Source: Pseudomonadota bacterium
Lineage (GTDB): Bacteria > Pseudomonadota > Gammaproteobacteria > Pseudomonadales > Moraxellaceae
Reading direction: 5' to 3'
NCBI GenBank assembly: GCA_021833365.1
Contig: JAKBFV010000023.1
Span: forward strand, 1-33,817
DNA length: 33,817 nt
Shown: positions 33,183-33,817 of the stretch, one piece after another
Numbering within the stretch: the stretch's first letter is position 1
Layout of the letters: every line of letters starts with the position of its first letter
The notes under the pieces: model-generated
What the model was told of the DNA's origin: nothing
Seen by the model: the letters and a program-made list of their open reading frames with translations, nothing else
Databases searched by the model: none
Made by a program: the position numbers and the translations under genes

Positions 33183-33817
33183 CACGCTTCTCCAGAATCT
33201 GTTGACGATTCAACATAGCATCGCGCGACAAGCTGGGCAAATGCAGGCCAGGCTCTTTGTGCATCCAGATGAAGACCGCCTTGCCGACGATCAGGCGATC
33301 CGGCAGAAAGCCCCAGAAACGACTGTCACGCGAGTTGTCACGATTGTCGCCCATCATGAAATAACTGCCGGCCGGCACGTCGACCTGCCAGTGATGACCC
33401 GCGATATAGCGCCCCACCTCCTGGCGGATGATGTGATGCACGCCGGCGAGATTCTCATCGAAATACTGCTGCCAAGGGTCGATCTGCGGGATCTGCAACA
33501 GCAAGCGCTGCGCTTGCAGGCGGCCATTGATATAGAGCTGGCCTTCATCGAAGACGATGTGATCGCCAGGCAGACCGACCACGCGCTTGATGAAATCGAC
33601 GTGTGGATTCTCCGGATAGCGGAAAACCATGATGTCGCCACGCTGCGGTCGCCCGAGCGGCCACCAGAGCGTGCCGGTGATGGGATTACGTAGACCATAG
33701 GCGTACTTGTTGACGATGATGTAGTCACCGATCTGCAAGGTCGGCAGCATGGAACCGGAAGGAATGGTGAAAGGCTCGGCCAGAAAGGAACGCACGACGA
33801 AGACGATGGCCAGAACC
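33163..33817 (-). CDS. lepB: Signal peptidase I (5' end outside window)
   Basis: A membrane protease that removes signal peptides from exported proteins. The frame is open to the window edge, so the N-terminal membrane segments are not seen; the visible part starts VLAIVFVVRSFLAEPF. The catalytic serine is in IPSGSMLPTL and the catalytic lysine in DFIKRVVGLPGD. The family signature GDNRDNSRDSRFWG is intact. About 218 residues are visible out of a normal 260–290. It is the first gene of the housekeeping cluster within the window. Confidence 0.96.
   Translation of the reverse strand, partial: VLAIVFVVRSFLAEPFTIPSGSMLPTLQIGDYIIVNKYAYGLRNPITGTLWWPLGRPQRGDIMVFRYPENPHVDFIKRVVGLPGDHIVFDEGQLYINGRLQAQRLLLQIPQIDPWQQYFDENLAGVHHIIRQEVGRYIAGHHWQVDVPAGSYFMMGDNRDNSRDSRFWGFLPDRLIVGKAVFIWMHKEPGLHLPSLSRDAMLNRQQILEKRDVVVSP

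Overview
The window is a GC-rich chromosomal segment of a gammaproteobacterium. The order lepB–DUF4845–rnc–era–recO–pdxJ–acpS at the right end is typical of the class. The genes pepN, DUF2797, DUF1315/YeaC-like, nadK and a PA4642-family protein point towards the Pseudomonadales or a close relative. This assignment rests on gene content and order recalled from known genomes, not on a search. I found no rRNA, tRNA or CRISPR array.

Left part (1–9.7 kb), mostly minus strand: the N-terminal part of aminopeptidase N, cut by the window edge inside its GAMEN motif; a DUF2797 protein; a small plus-strand protein (DUF6231-like); then a tight minus-strand run of a coiled-coil protein, a cyclic-nucleotide-binding/rhodanese protein, NAD kinase and a DUF1315 protein. 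Next come the two glyoxylate-shunt enzymes, malate synthase G (glcB) and isocitrate lyase (aceA), the latter followed by a clear terminator. A LysR-type regulator is transcribed divergently from aceA.

Middle part (9.7–23 kb): a PlsC-type acyltransferase, an iron-containing alcohol dehydrogenase with an SCP2-like partner, a membrane-anchored TPR protein, an alpha-methylacyl-CoA racemase-like enzyme and a UvrD-like helicase. These lead to a closely spaced five-gene plus-strand run: YihG-like acyltransferase, large DUF349 protein, PA4642-family protein, exported peroxiredoxin and serine beta-lactamase-like hydrolase. Several of these genes suggest fatty-acid, alkanol or lipid metabolism, with the glyoxylate shunt serving growth on acetyl-CoA.

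Accessory part (22.99–28.14 kb): a decayed IS256-family element with both inverted repeats, a 3.6-kb cargo (alpha/beta hydrolase, amidase, TetR regulator), and a second, truncated copy of the same element in the same orientation. The second copy is fused to the tail of a DUF4160-like gene. This layout looks like the remains of a composite transposon or IS-bounded island. It is the most unusual region of the window. The left end of each IS copy supplies part of the stop codon of the gene beside it.

Right part (28.2–33.8 kb): a fatty acyl desaturase on the plus strand, then the minus-strand housekeeping cluster lepB (partial)–DUF4845–rnc–era–recO–pdxJ–acpS. Most of its genes overlap by a few bases. 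I did not find a clearly new defence or biosynthetic system. The best candidates for follow-up are the IS-bounded catabolic island and the coiled-coil/cNMP-rhodanese pair attached to nadK.
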